DNA of 5,517 nt from Pseudomonadota bacterium. GTDB lineage: Bacteria > Pseudomonadota > Gammaproteobacteria > Enterobacterales > Enterobacteriaceae. The notes beneath the pieces were generated by a model. It was not told the origin of the DNA. It worked only from the letters and a program-made list of their open reading frames with translations, and made no database searches. Of the stretch, positions 1 through 5,517 are shown piece after piece (positions within the stretch are counted from its first letter, which is position 1; every line of letters starts with the position of its first letter). A program made the translations under genes and the position numbers. The stretch is taken from the NCBI GenBank assembly GCA_023454395.1, contig JAEYFY010000294.1, positions 1 through 5,517 on the forward strand, in the 5' to 3' direction.

Positions 1-239
1 AGTCTTATTATGAATACCAAGATTTTGATTTACGTGAATTGTCATTAATTGAACCACTAAGAGCAATGAGAATGGTGCATTATCTCGCGTGGGTATTAAA
101 ACGCTGGAATGATCCTGCTTTCCCTCGTGCTTTTATTTGGTTTCAAGAGCAAGATTTTTGGTTTAAACAATTAGCCTTATTCAAGGGACAAGTGGAGCAG
201 TTAAATGAGCCTCCTTTACAACTTAGTCCAATGTATTAA
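1..239 (+). CDS. srkA: SrkA (YihE) stress response kinase, C-terminal end only
   Basis: This is the last 79 codons of a gene entering from the left edge; the reading frame is set by codons starting at base 3 and ends with TAA at 237-239. The tail, with LIEPLRAMRMVHYLAW, a tryptophan-rich RW..DPAFP stretch and the end EPPLQLSPMY, closely matches the C-terminus of E. coli SrkA as I remember it. SrkA is a cytoplasmic Ser/Thr protein kinase with an aminoglycoside-phosphotransferase-like fold, linked to Cpx envelope stress and to protection from stress-induced death. The catalytic motifs lie upstream of the window and cannot be checked. The stop is 20 bases before dsbA with no terminator between, so the two genes are probably cotranscribed, as in E. 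coli. A TTG codon at 39 is in frame but is not a real start, because homology continues upstream of it. Confidence 0.9.
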   Translation, partial: SYYEYQDFDLRELSLIEPLRAMRMVHYLAWVLKRWNDPAFPRAFIWFQEQDFWFKQLALFKGQVEQLNEPPLQLSPMY

Positions 240-259
240 TTCTTAGGAGACGATGAGAA

Positions 260-883
260 ATGAAAAAGATTTGGCTGGCGTTAGCAAGTATGGTGTTAGC
301 ATTCAGTGTTTCTGCTGCTGATATTTCTGAAGGAAAACAGTATACTAACCTTTCTAAACCTGTTGCATCAGCGCCTGATGTTGTTGAGTTTTTCTCTTTT
401 TATTGCCCACATTGTTATCAATTTTCTGAAGTGTATAAAGTCAATAGTACTGTTGAAAAGAATGTACCAGAAAAGACTAATATTGTCCGCTACCACGTTG
501 ATTTCTTAGGACCTTTAGGTAAAGACTTAACACGTTCTTGGGCTGTGGCAATGGCTTTAGGTGTTGAAGATCAAGTTTCTCCAGTTTTATTTAAAGGTAT
601 TCAAGAAACGCAATCTATTCGTTCTGTTGACGATATTCGTAATGCCTTTATTAACGCTGGCGTAAAAGGTGAAGATTATGATGCAGCAATGAATAGTTTT
701 GTGGTGAATTCTTTAGTTAGCCAACAACAAAATGCTGTCGCTGATTTCCAAATCAATGGTGTGCCTGCGATGATCATTGGTGGGAAATATAAAATGAAAA
801 ATGATGGTATCAGCGCAAAATCACCAGAAGAGTATGCAAAAACATATTCTGATATTGTGAATCAATTATTGCTGAAAAAATAA
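260..883 (+). CDS. dsbA: DsbA, periplasmic thiol:disulfide oxidoreductase
   Basis: DsbA donates disulfide bonds to newly exported proteins in the periplasm and is reoxidised by the membrane protein DsbB. The 207-residue product is one residue shorter than E. coli DsbA. Residues 1-19 form a Sec signal peptide (KK, hydrophobic core, SVSA end), with likely cleavage before Ala20. The active site Cys49-Pro-His-Cys52 becomes Cys30/Cys33 in the mature protein, the same numbering as E. coli. The cis-proline loop is GVP, with Pro169 (mature Pro150). The helical insertion of DsbA-type thioredoxin folds is present (around residues 80-160, including GKDLTRSWAVAMALGVEDQ). The start is supported by AGGAG at 245-249, ten bases upstream, and by the position of the signal peptide. 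The gene follows srkA by 20 bases, in the E. coli order; in E. coli this pair is under Cpx control, but no CpxR box is visible here, where the operon promoter lies outside the window. A good terminator follows at 954-990. Confidence 0.98.
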   Translation: MKKIWLALASMVLAFSVSAADISEGKQYTNLSKPVASAPDVVEFFSFYCPHCYQFSEVYKVNSTVEKNVPEKTNIVRYHVDFLGPLGKDLTRSWAVAMALGVEDQVSPVLFKGIQETQSIRSVDDIRNAFINAGVKGEDYDAAMNSFVVNSLVSQQQNAVADFQINGVPAMIIGGKYKMKNDGISAKSPEEYAKTYSDIVNQLLLKK

Positions 884-889
884 TATAGG

Positions 890-917
890 CTTAAATTTTA
901 CCTCTTAAATTTTACCT
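890..917 (+). repeat. Perfect 14-bp tandem repeat after dsbA
   Basis: CTTAAATTTTACCT occurs twice without a gap, at 890-903 and 904-917, starting seven bases after the dsbA stop. The pair is bracketed by a short inverted repeat, ATATAGG (883-889) and CCTATAT (915-921), which could form a weak AT-rich hairpin in the 3' untranslated region. No function is evident; replication slippage is the simplest origin. Confidence 0.85.
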
Positions 918-953
918 ATATAGACTAAGTAAAAGTATATAGATCCTTATATG

Positions 954-990
954 AAAATAGCACTCAAGAAATAGGAGTGCTATTTTTTTT
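954..990 (+). terminator. Rho-independent terminator of srkA-dsbA
   Basis: The arms AAAATAGCACTC (954-965) and GAGTGCTATTTT (975-986) pair perfectly over 12 bp around a 9-base loop, and a run of eight T residues (983-990) completes it. It lies 70 bases after the dsbA stop. The A-run on the other side could let it also stop transcription coming from the right. Confidence 0.9.
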
Positions 991-1016
991 ACTTTCATAT
1001 TTTTGTCATAATATAA

Positions 1017-1025
1017 CTATCCACA
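1017..1025 (+). promoter_or_regulatory. Possible DnaA box, one mismatch
   Basis: CTATCCACA differs from the strong DnaA box TTATCCACA only at the first base. In AT-rich DNA a single near-match carries little weight. The support is a perfect box 143 bp downstream in the same orientation and the position upstream of polA, a gene reported to be stimulated by DnaA in E. coli. Confidence 0.4.
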
Positions 1026-1159
1026 TTAATAAGAAATATTGAGATTAATTTATAATATCTTAATGATTTCGCTAAGTGATTGATTTTTTAATTATGTTAA
1101 TAAAATTAAAAGGAGGCTAACTTATTAATATTGAGAGGGTTACAAAACTACTCACAGAG

Positions 1160-1168
1160 TTATCCACA
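1160..1168 (+). promoter_or_regulatory. Perfect DnaA box upstream of polA
   Basis: TTATCCACA is an exact match to the highest-affinity DnaA-binding sequence. It lies 367 bases before the proposed polA start, in a gene-free region. DnaA has been reported to stimulate polA expression in E. coli, so a regulatory role linking Pol I supply to replication initiation is plausible; that it binds here is inferred. Confidence 0.6.
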
Positions 1169-1403
1169 GGTTGTTTTGATGTTGTCTAAAAAATAAATCC
1201 TTAATAAAAAAAGATGACACTAATATGAACGTTAATATTTATAATGAGTAATTAGCTCTATCTTAAATACTTTCTAAATTACACAGTAAGTTTACTTGTT
1301 AGTCTTTGTTTTTAATTGAAATCAGATTAAGGGATATGGCTTCTGATAAAAAAGTACTTTAATTAATATTAAGTTATCACTCGTATTTATTCTTTCTGTT
1401 AAG

Positions 1404-1440
1404 TTCGGTTAATAATAAATAATTGAGTATTTAAGCCGAA
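1404..1440 (+). promoter_or_regulatory. Imperfect hairpin in polA leader
   Basis: TTCGGTTAA (1404-1412) is complementary to TTAAGCCGAA (1431-1440) apart from one bulged base, around an AT-rich loop of 18 bases. It ends 94 bases before the proposed polA start and has no T-run, so it is not a terminator. It could be an operator or a leader-RNA structure, or chance. Confidence 0.35.
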
Positions 1441-1534
1441 TTTCTGCATTTAAGAACAGGTAAAATTCGTCTATTGGGCTGTGATGTGGCATTCTAGTCA
1501 TATCAACGAACCTCAGAACAATGATGAACAGATT

Positions 1535-4500
1535 ATGGTCCAGATAGCAGAAAACCCCTTTATCCTTGTAGATGGCTCTTCATACCTTTACCGTGCCTAT
1601 CATGCCTTTCCACCGCTAACCAATAGCCAAGGTGAGCCAACTGGTGCAATGTATGGTGTGTTGAACATGCTGCGCAGCCTAATAATACAGTATAAGCCAA
1701 GCCATGTTGCGGTTGTGTTTGACGCTAAAGGTAAAACATTCCGTGATGAGTTGTATGAGGAATATAAATCTAATCGTCCTCCAATGCCGGATGATCTGCG
1801 TGAACAAATAGCGCCTTTACATGAGATGGTGCAAGCAATGGGTTTACCATTGTTATCTATTTCAGGTGTGGAAGCGGATGACGTTATTGGAACATTGGCA
1901 CTAAAAGCAGCGGCTGATGGACGTGATGTTCTAATCAGTACCGGTGATAAAGATATGGCGCAATTAGTGACGCCAAAGATCACACTGATTAACACCATGA
2001 CCAACGTTATTTTAGGTCCTGATGAAGTTAAAGAAAAATACGGTGTTCCTCCCGAACTGATTATTGATTTCCTCGCATTAATGGGAGATTCATCAGATAA
2101 CATCCCTGGTGTTCCGGGCGTGGGTGAAAAAACCGCACTGGGTCTTTTACAAGGGCTTGGTAGTTTAGAGGATATCTATCAACAGCTTGATAATATCGCA
2201 ACGTTGAGTTTCCGTGGTGCTAAAACACTGGGTGCTAAAATGGCAGAGCATGAGAAAGTGGCAAAACTTTCTTATAAGCTGGCAACGATTAAAACTGATG
2301 TTGAACTCGATAAAACGTTTGATGATTTAGTGGTTAAGGAGCCAAATTTAGATCAATTATTAGAGATGTTCACGCGTTATGAGTTTAAACGCTGGATAAG
2401 TGATCTTCAAAATGGTGGCTGGTTAGCACAGCGTAGTACACAAAAAGTTGCTGTCCCTTATACCTCAGAAGCCGTTAACCCCAAAGATGCGCCTGTATCA
2501 GCTAATTTCCCTGTGATTACACAAGAGAATTATGAAGCTATCTTAACGCATGAAAGTTTAGCGCGATGGGTTGAGCTTCTCAAAAAAGCGCCTGCATTTG
2601 CCTTCGATACAGAAACGGACAGCTTAAATAATATTGATGCTCGTTTAGTGGGATTATCATTTGCTATTGAACCGGGTAAAGCCGCTTATATTCCATTGCG
2701 TCATGAGTATTTAGATGCGCCAGACCAACTTCCTATTAATGATGTGTTAGCGGCATTAAAACCTATTTTAGAAGATAAAAACATTCTAAAAATTGGGCAA
2801 AATTTGAAGTTTGATCGTGGCATTATGGAAAATGAAGGTATCGAATTAAACGGCATTCATTTTGATACGATGTTGGAATCTTACGTATTAAATAGCGTGA
2901 GTAATCGACATGATATGGATACTTTGGCTGAAAAGCATTTAAACCATAAAACCACAACATTTGAAGAGATTATCAATAATTGTAAAACTTCACCTGCCCC
3001 TAACAATAAAATAAAGGAAGCCATAGTAGAATTAGAAAAAAAGATATTCAAATTTACTGGTGAGTCTTTTGATGTTCAAAATATCACCCCAAGTAAATTG
3101 AAAAAAATATTGTTTGAGAAACTAAAATTACCAGTTATTTTTACAACTAAAACTGGAAATCCTTCTGTAAATATTGAAGCGTTAGAAAATTTAGCTAAGG
3201 AATATGAATTTCCTAGGCTAATATTAGAATACAGAAAGATTAGTACGATAAGTAAAACATTTTCTCAGGTAGAGATCGAGTCAGCAACATTATATGCGGC
3301 TGAAGATGCCGATATCACTTTGTTACTTCATCAAGCGCTATACCCTCAAATAGAAGCTATTGAGCCACTTAAACATGTTTACCGCGATATCGAAATGCCA
3401 TTAGTTCCTGTGCTTTCTAGAATGGAACGTAAAGGGGTATTAATTGATGTACAAATTTTAGCTACTCAATCAAAAGAGATTACACAACCTTTAGCGAATA
3501 TTGAAAAAGAGGCATTTGAATTAGCAGGGCAAGAATTTAATCTCTCCTCACCACAACAATTGCAAGAGATTTTATTTGATAAGTTAAAACTACCTATTAT
3601 TAAAAGAACACCTAAAGGAGCACCTTCAACAAGTGAAGAAGTGCTAGAAGAGTTGGCTCGTACCCACAAGGTGCCACTCTTAATTTTAGAGCATCGTGGC
3701 CTTACAAAACTAAAATCTACCGCTGATAAATTACCATTGATGGTAAATAGTAAGACAAAGCGTGTACATACTTCATATCATCAAGCGGTGACGGCAACGG
3801 GGCGTTTATCTTCTCGTGATCCGAATCTTCAAAATATCCCAGTGAGAAATGAAGAAGGGCGTCGAATTCGCCAAGCATTTATTGCGCGTGAAGGTTTTAA
3901 AATTGTTGCTGCCGACTATTCACAAATTGAATTACGGATCATGGCACATTTATCGCAAGATAAAGGCTTGTTAGATGCCTTTGCTCAAGGTAAAGATATT
4001 CACCGTGCAACTGCATCTGAAGTGTTTGGTATACCTTTAGAAGAAGTCACCTCTGAGCAACGTCGCAGTGCGAAAGCGATCAACTTTGGTCTTATTTATG
4101 GCATGAGTGCATTTGGCTTATCACAACAGATTGGTGTTGAGAGAAGAGAAGCTCAGCGTTATATGGATCTCTATTTTGAACGTTATCCTGGTGTCTTGGA
4201 CTATATGGAGCGCACACGTAAACAAGCTTTTGAACAAGGCTATGTTGAAACGTTAGATGGTCGTCGCCTCTATTTACCAGAAATTAATTCAAAGAATGCA
4301 ATTCGTCGTAAAGCTTCAGAGCGTGAAGCGATTAATGCTCCAATGCAGGGTACAGCTGCAGATATTATCAAAAAAGCAATGATTGCTGTGGATAATTGGA
4401 TTTGCAATGAATGTCCTGCTGATGTGCATATGATTATGCAAGTACACGATGAATTAGTGTTTGAAGTGCGAGAGTCTTACCTAGAGAACGCAAATCTCAT

Positions 4501-4591
4501 GATCCATAAATTGATGGAAAGTAGCATGGAATTAGCTATTCCGTTGAAAGTTGAAGTGGGTGTTGGTAATAACTGGGATGAAGCACACTAG
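1535..4591 (+). CDS. polA: DNA polymerase I with an extra thumb-like insertion
   Basis: Pol I removes RNA primers, fills gaps in Okazaki-fragment maturation and repair, and proofreads. The start at 1535 gives [16 protein letters not shown], matching the E. coli N-terminus; in-frame GTG (1481) and ATG (1484) would add 18 or 17 residues without known counterpart, and no start has a good Shine-Dalgarno. The product is 1018 residues against 928 in E. coli. Residues 1 to about 325 are the 5' nuclease, with Asp115/Asp116 and the [18 protein letters not shown] helix-hairpin-helix region. The 3'-5' exonuclease follows: Exo I Asp358/Glu360, Exo II Asp427, Exo III Tyr587/Asp591. The polymerase has motif A Asp794 (DYSQIELR), motif B Lys847 ([14 protein letters not shown]) and motif C Asp972 (VHDE), and ends with the family-typical NWDEAH. 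Residues about 480-574 are an insertion resembling the resident thumb (residues about 655-730) and replace some eight residues of the E. coli loop. The frame is open throughout, so the enzyme is probably made and active. Confidence 0.97.
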   Translation: MVQIAENPFILVDGSSYLYRAYHAFPPLTNSQGEPTGAMYGVLNMLRSLIIQYKPSHVAVVFDAKGKTFRDELYEEYKSNRPPMPDDLREQIAPLHEMVQAMGLPLLSISGVEADDVIGTLALKAAADGRDVLISTGDKDMAQLVTPKITLINTMTNVILGPDEVKEKYGVPPELIIDFLALMGDSSDNIPGVPGVGEKTALGLLQGLGSLEDIYQQLDNIATLSFRGAKTLGAKMAEHEKVAKLSYKLATIKTDVELDKTFDDLVVKEPNLDQLLEMFTRYEFKRWISDLQNGGWLAQRSTQKVAVPYTSEAVNPKDAPVSANFPVITQENYEAILTHESLARWVELLKKAPAFAFDTETDSLNNIDARLVGLSFAIEPGKAAYIPLRHEYLDAPDQLPINDVLAALKPILEDKNILKIGQNLKFDRGIMENEGIELNGIHFDTMLESYVLNSVSNRHDMDTLAEKHLNHKTTTFEEIINNCKTSPAPNNKIKEAIVELEKKIFKFTGESFDVQNITPSKLKKILFEKLKLPVIFTTKTGNPSVNIEALENLAKEYEFPRLILEYRKISTISKTFSQVEIESATLYAAEDADITLLLHQALYPQIEAIEPLKHVYRDIEMPLVPVLSRMERKGVLIDVQILATQSKEITQPLANIEKEAFELAGQEFNLSSPQQLQEILFDKLKLPIIKRTPKGAPSTSEEVLEELARTHKVPLLILEHRGLTKLKSTADKLPLMVNSKTKRVHTSYHQAVTATGRLSSRDPNLQNIPVRNEEGRRIRQAFIAREGFKIVAADYSQIELRIMAHLSQDKGLLDAFAQGKDIHRATASEVFGIPLEEVTSEQRRSAKAINFGLIYGMSAFGLSQQIGVERREAQRYMDLYFERYPGVLDYMERTRKQAFEQGYVETLDGRRLYLPEINSKNAIRRKASEREAINAPMQGTAADIIKKAMIAVDNWICNECPADVHMIMQVHDELVFEVRESYLENANLMIHKLMESSMELAIPLKVEVGVGNNWDEAH
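2972..3256 (+). repeat. Thumb-like module inserted in the Pol I exonuclease domain
   Basis: This in-frame block (PolA residues about 480-574, counting from the 1535 start) lies between the conserved KTTTFEEI and [18 protein letters not shown]. coli has about eight residues here (AGKGKNQL). Residues 528-575 (EKLKLPVI... to ...[14 protein letters not shown]) align without gaps to the enzyme's own thumb at 682-729 (DKLKLPII... to ...[14 protein letters not shown]), with 22 of 48 identical by hand count. The similarity continues to the left as [13 protein letters not shown] against [13 protein letters not shown], across a two-residue gap. The block has 17 Lys/Arg against 11 Asp/Glu, as expected of a DNA-contacting part. 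It is about 27% G+C, uses ATA for 6 of 11 Ile, and AGA/AGG for both Arg. The boundaries are approximate, as the T-F/T-Y junction at the right end is shared by both contexts. Confidence 0.85.
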
Positions 4592-4611
4592 TTTTTAAAT
4601 ACGATCCTTAA

Positions 4612-4642
4612 AAAAAAGCTCGGTTAATTACCGAGCTTTTTT
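4612..4642. terminator. Bidirectional terminator between polA and def
   Basis: A perfect GCTCGGT/ACCGAGC stem (4618-4624, 4630-4636) has a five-base loop, is preceded by A residues at 4612-4617 and followed by T residues at 4637-4642. It therefore reads as a rho-independent terminator on both strands, 20 bases after the polA stop and 43 bases beyond the def stop. A second weak inverted repeat, ACTTATC/GATAAGT (4651-4657, 4673-4679), lies on the def side and may assist. Confidence 0.92.
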
Positions 4643-4685
4643 ATGTCAAAACTTATCAAAATATGAAAAAAAGATAAGTGAATAA

Positions 4686-5204
4686 TTAAGCAACTTGTGA
4701 GTCGATCAGTTTGCTCAATTTCTTCTGTTTTTTCTCAATCCGTTGGCGTTTTAACGGAGATAAATGGTCAATAAAGAGTTTACCATCAAGATGGTCTAAC
4801 TCATGCTGAATGCAGCCTGCAAACAAATCAGCGGCTTCAAATTCAATTTCATCACCATTTCTATCCAATGCCTTAACCTTTAAGAAGCGGTAACGCTCTG
4901 TTGGGGCAAAAGAATCTGGAATAGATAGACACCCATCCATCATATCCATCACTTCATCTTCAGTGCTAATAATTTCAGGATTGATAAGTGCAATTGGTTG
5001 ATCTCGGTTTTCAGAAACATCAATTACAACAATGCGTTTAGATACATTAACCTGAGGTGCCGCTAAGCCAATACCCCGTTCTGCATACATGGTTTCAATC
5101 ATGTCATCGATTAATGTGCGTATTTCGTCATCTACTTTTTCCACTGGTACTGCGACTCTGCGCAGACGCTCATCTGGAAAACGCAGGAGCGTTAATACAG
5201 CCAT
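4686..5204 (-). CDS. def: Peptide deformylase, probable second copy
   Basis: Peptide deformylase removes the formyl group from the initiator methionine of new proteins, using Fe2+ or a similar metal, at the ribosome exit. The 172-residue product has motif 1 GIGLAAPQV (residues 44-52, catalytic Gln51), motif 2 DGCLS (90-94, metal ligand Cys92) and motif 3 QHELDH (133-138, His134, Glu135, His138). Length and C-terminal region, [12 protein letters not shown], resemble E. coli Def (169 residues). Motif 2 has Asp90 where EGCLS is the rule, and the segment after it ([15 protein letters not shown]) departs from E. coli EQRALVPRAEKV. The ATG is preceded by GAGG (5210-5213 on the + strand) at good spacing. 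The housekeeping def normally sits with fmt; here the gene stands alone, convergent to polA and between polA and spf, where E. coli has no gene. I infer a paralog, but the rest of the genome is not visible. Confidence 0.93.
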   Translation of the reverse strand: MAVLTLLRFPDERLRRVAVPVEKVDDEIRTLIDDMIETMYAERGIGLAAPQVNVSKRIVVIDVSENRDQPIALINPEIISTEDEVMDMMDGCLSIPDSFAPTERYRFLKVKALDRNGDEIEFEAADLFAGCIQHELDHLDGKLFIDHLSPLKRQRIEKKQKKLSKLIDSQVA

Positions 5205-5216
5205 GGATACCTCATT

Positions 5217-5254
5217 TTATCGCTAATTACATATTTACTACGGTCTCGCGATAA
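5217..5254 (-). promoter_or_regulatory. Candidate def promoter within an inverted repeat
   Basis: Read on the - strand, TTATCG (5249-5254) and TGTAAT (5226-5231) are separated by 17 bases and match sigma-70 hexamers at 3 of 6 and 5 of 6 positions, with the -10 box 21 bases before the def start codon. TTATCGC (5217-5223) and GCGATAA (5248-5254) form a 7-bp inverted repeat that brackets this promoter, the layout of a possible repressor site. The -35 match is poor, so this is tentative. Confidence 0.4.
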
Positions 5255-5310
5255 GCGTATCACAAAATCATTAAGGATAAACCGCACCTTTTGTGTGATC
5301 TGTTCTATTT

Positions 5311-5336
5311 TTAATCATATTCACGTAAGTGATTAA
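5311..5336. promoter_or_regulatory. Inverted repeat between def and spf
   Basis: TTAATCA (5311-5317) and TGATTAA (5330-5336) are perfect inverted copies 12 bases apart; an inner TCAC/GTGA pair (5321-5324, 5329-5332) overlaps them out of register. It lies about 110 bp upstream of def and 137 bp upstream of spf, without a T-run, so an operator is likelier than a terminator. A CRP half-site-like TGTGATCT begins just upstream at 5294 but lacks a matching second half. Confidence 0.3.
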
Positions 5337-5412
5337 AGTCTCATAATTATGTAATTAAACTACATTTATTTATGGTTTGAATACATAAGCACATAGCTGA
5401 ATCGTGTCTGCA

Positions 5413-5429
5413 TGTGAAAAAAAATTACA
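5413..5429 (+). promoter_or_regulatory. Weak CRP-like site upstream of spf
   Basis: TGTGA (5413-5417) and TTACA (5425-5429) resemble the two halves of a CRP site (TGTGA-N6-TCACA) but the spacer is seven bases, one too long, and the second half has one mismatch. It is listed because E. coli spf is repressed by cAMP-CRP. The pair ends 44 bases before the spf transcript start, which would suit interference with or control of that promoter. Confidence 0.3.
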
Positions 5430-5438
5430 AAAGGGCTT

Positions 5439-5467
5439 TTATTAACCAATAAAATAGAGTACATTAT
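5439..5467 (+). promoter_or_regulatory. Probable spf promoter
   Basis: The spf RNA start is fixed at 5473 by identity with E. coli Spot 42. CATTAT at 5462-5467 (4 of 6 matches to TATAAT) is at the correct distance for a -10 box. The matching -35 position, TTATTA at 5439-5444 with a 17-base spacer, is weak (3 of 6). The assignment rests mainly on the known transcript start. Confidence 0.5.
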
Positions 5468-5472
5468 CTCTC

Positions 5473-5517
5473 GTAGGGTACAGAGGTAAGATGTTCTATC
5501 TTTCAGACCTTTTACTT
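5473..5517 (+). ncRNA. spf: Spot 42 small RNA, 5' part
   Basis: From GTAGGGTACAGAGGTAAG onward, the last 45 bases of the window are identical, as far as I recall the sequence, to the first 45 nt of the roughly 109-nt E. coli Spot 42 RNA. The rest, including the terminator, is beyond the right edge. Spot 42 is an Hfq-dependent trans-acting RNA made when glucose is plentiful (cAMP-CRP represses it). It base-pairs with mRNAs such as galK and those of other secondary carbon and energy functions. Its position downstream of polA is conserved in enterobacteria, but here a def-like gene separates the two. Confidence 0.96.

Larger units (their letters stand above)
991..1480. other. AT-rich gene-free region upstream of polA
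   Basis: No convincing protein gene is visible on either strand; sampled parts are only about 20-25% G+C and stop codons are dense in all frames. E. coli has yihF and yihG between dsbA and polA, and no remnant of either can be recognised. The stretch contains two DnaA-box-like sites, an imperfect hairpin near polA, and an isolated strong Shine-Dalgarno sequence (AGGAGG at 1111-1116). The polA promoter must lie here, but I could not choose one; the best hexamers are badly spaced. Confidence 0.7.

Noticed and set aside
306..509. 67-codon open frame in another frame of dsbA
   Set aside because: It is fully contained in dsbA, has low-complexity hydrophobic content, and dsbA is certain.
1214..1245. 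polA promoter from ATGACA (1214-1219) and a perfect TATAAT (1240-1245)
   Set aside because: The hexamers are 20 bases apart, outside the usual 16-18, and perfect -10 matches are expected by chance in such AT-rich DNA. Another TATAAT at 1051-1056 has no -35 partner.
1600..2103. 167-codon open frame on the - strand inside polA
   Set aside because: It lies opposite the highly conserved 5' nuclease domain, its Ser/Ile-rich translation resembles nothing known to me, and it has no ribosome binding site. It is a by-product of polA codon use.
2972..3256. Intein or insertion sequence in polA
   Set aside because: The block has no Cys/Ser-N-terminal or HN-C/S splicing motifs, no transposase frame, no terminal inverted repeats or target duplication seen, and it aligns with a Pol I thumb.
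3466..3669. 67-codon - strand frame in the polA thumb region
   Set aside because: It is antisense to conserved polymerase sequence with no start signal or recognisable product.
5057..5254. 65-codon + strand frame opposite the def start
   Set aside because: It overlaps the conserved def N-terminus antisense and runs through its promoter; no ribosome binding site.
5294..5309. CRP site starting TGTGATCT
   Set aside because: Only the left half matches; the right half position reads CTATT instead of TCACA.

Overview
The window looks like a chromosomal segment of an AT-rich enterobacterium, most likely Morganellaceae and Proteus-like. It carries the E. coli-type order srkA-dsbA-polA-spf. DsbA, Pol I and the first 45 nt of Spot 42 RNA are very close to the enterobacterial versions, while the coding regions are only about 35-50% G+C by eye. 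The genus is an inference; no database was searched.

Layout: the 3' end of srkA (stress response kinase) runs into dsbA (periplasmic thiol oxidase) on the + strand, followed by a clear rho-independent terminator. A very AT-rich gene-free stretch of about 490 bp follows. It holds one perfect and one near-perfect DnaA box and acts as the polA leader region. E. coli has yihF and yihG at this place; neither is seen here. polA is on the + strand and ends at a symmetrical terminator shared with a convergent peptide deformylase gene (def-like) on the - strand. A 268-bp regulatory stretch separates def from the 5' end of spf (Spot 42 sRNA), which runs off the right edge.

The main finding is in polA. 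The protein is about 90 residues longer than the 928-residue E. coli Pol I. The excess is one in-frame block of about 95 residues in the 3'-5' exonuclease domain, just before the Exo III motif. This block aligns with the polymerase thumb subdomain further along the same protein (22 of 48 residues identical in the best gap-free part). The enzyme therefore appears to have two thumb-like modules. All recognisable catalytic residues of the three activities are kept. The block is much more AT-rich (about 27% G+C) than most of polA, uses ATA for 6 of 11 isoleucines, and has diverged from the resident thumb. This points to an old duplication or acquisition from another polA rather than a recent slip.

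The second oddity is the def-like gene lying between polA and spf, away from its usual partner fmt. It is probably a second peptide deformylase. Its metal-binding Cys and HExxH motifs are intact, but the usual EGCLS motif reads DGCLS.
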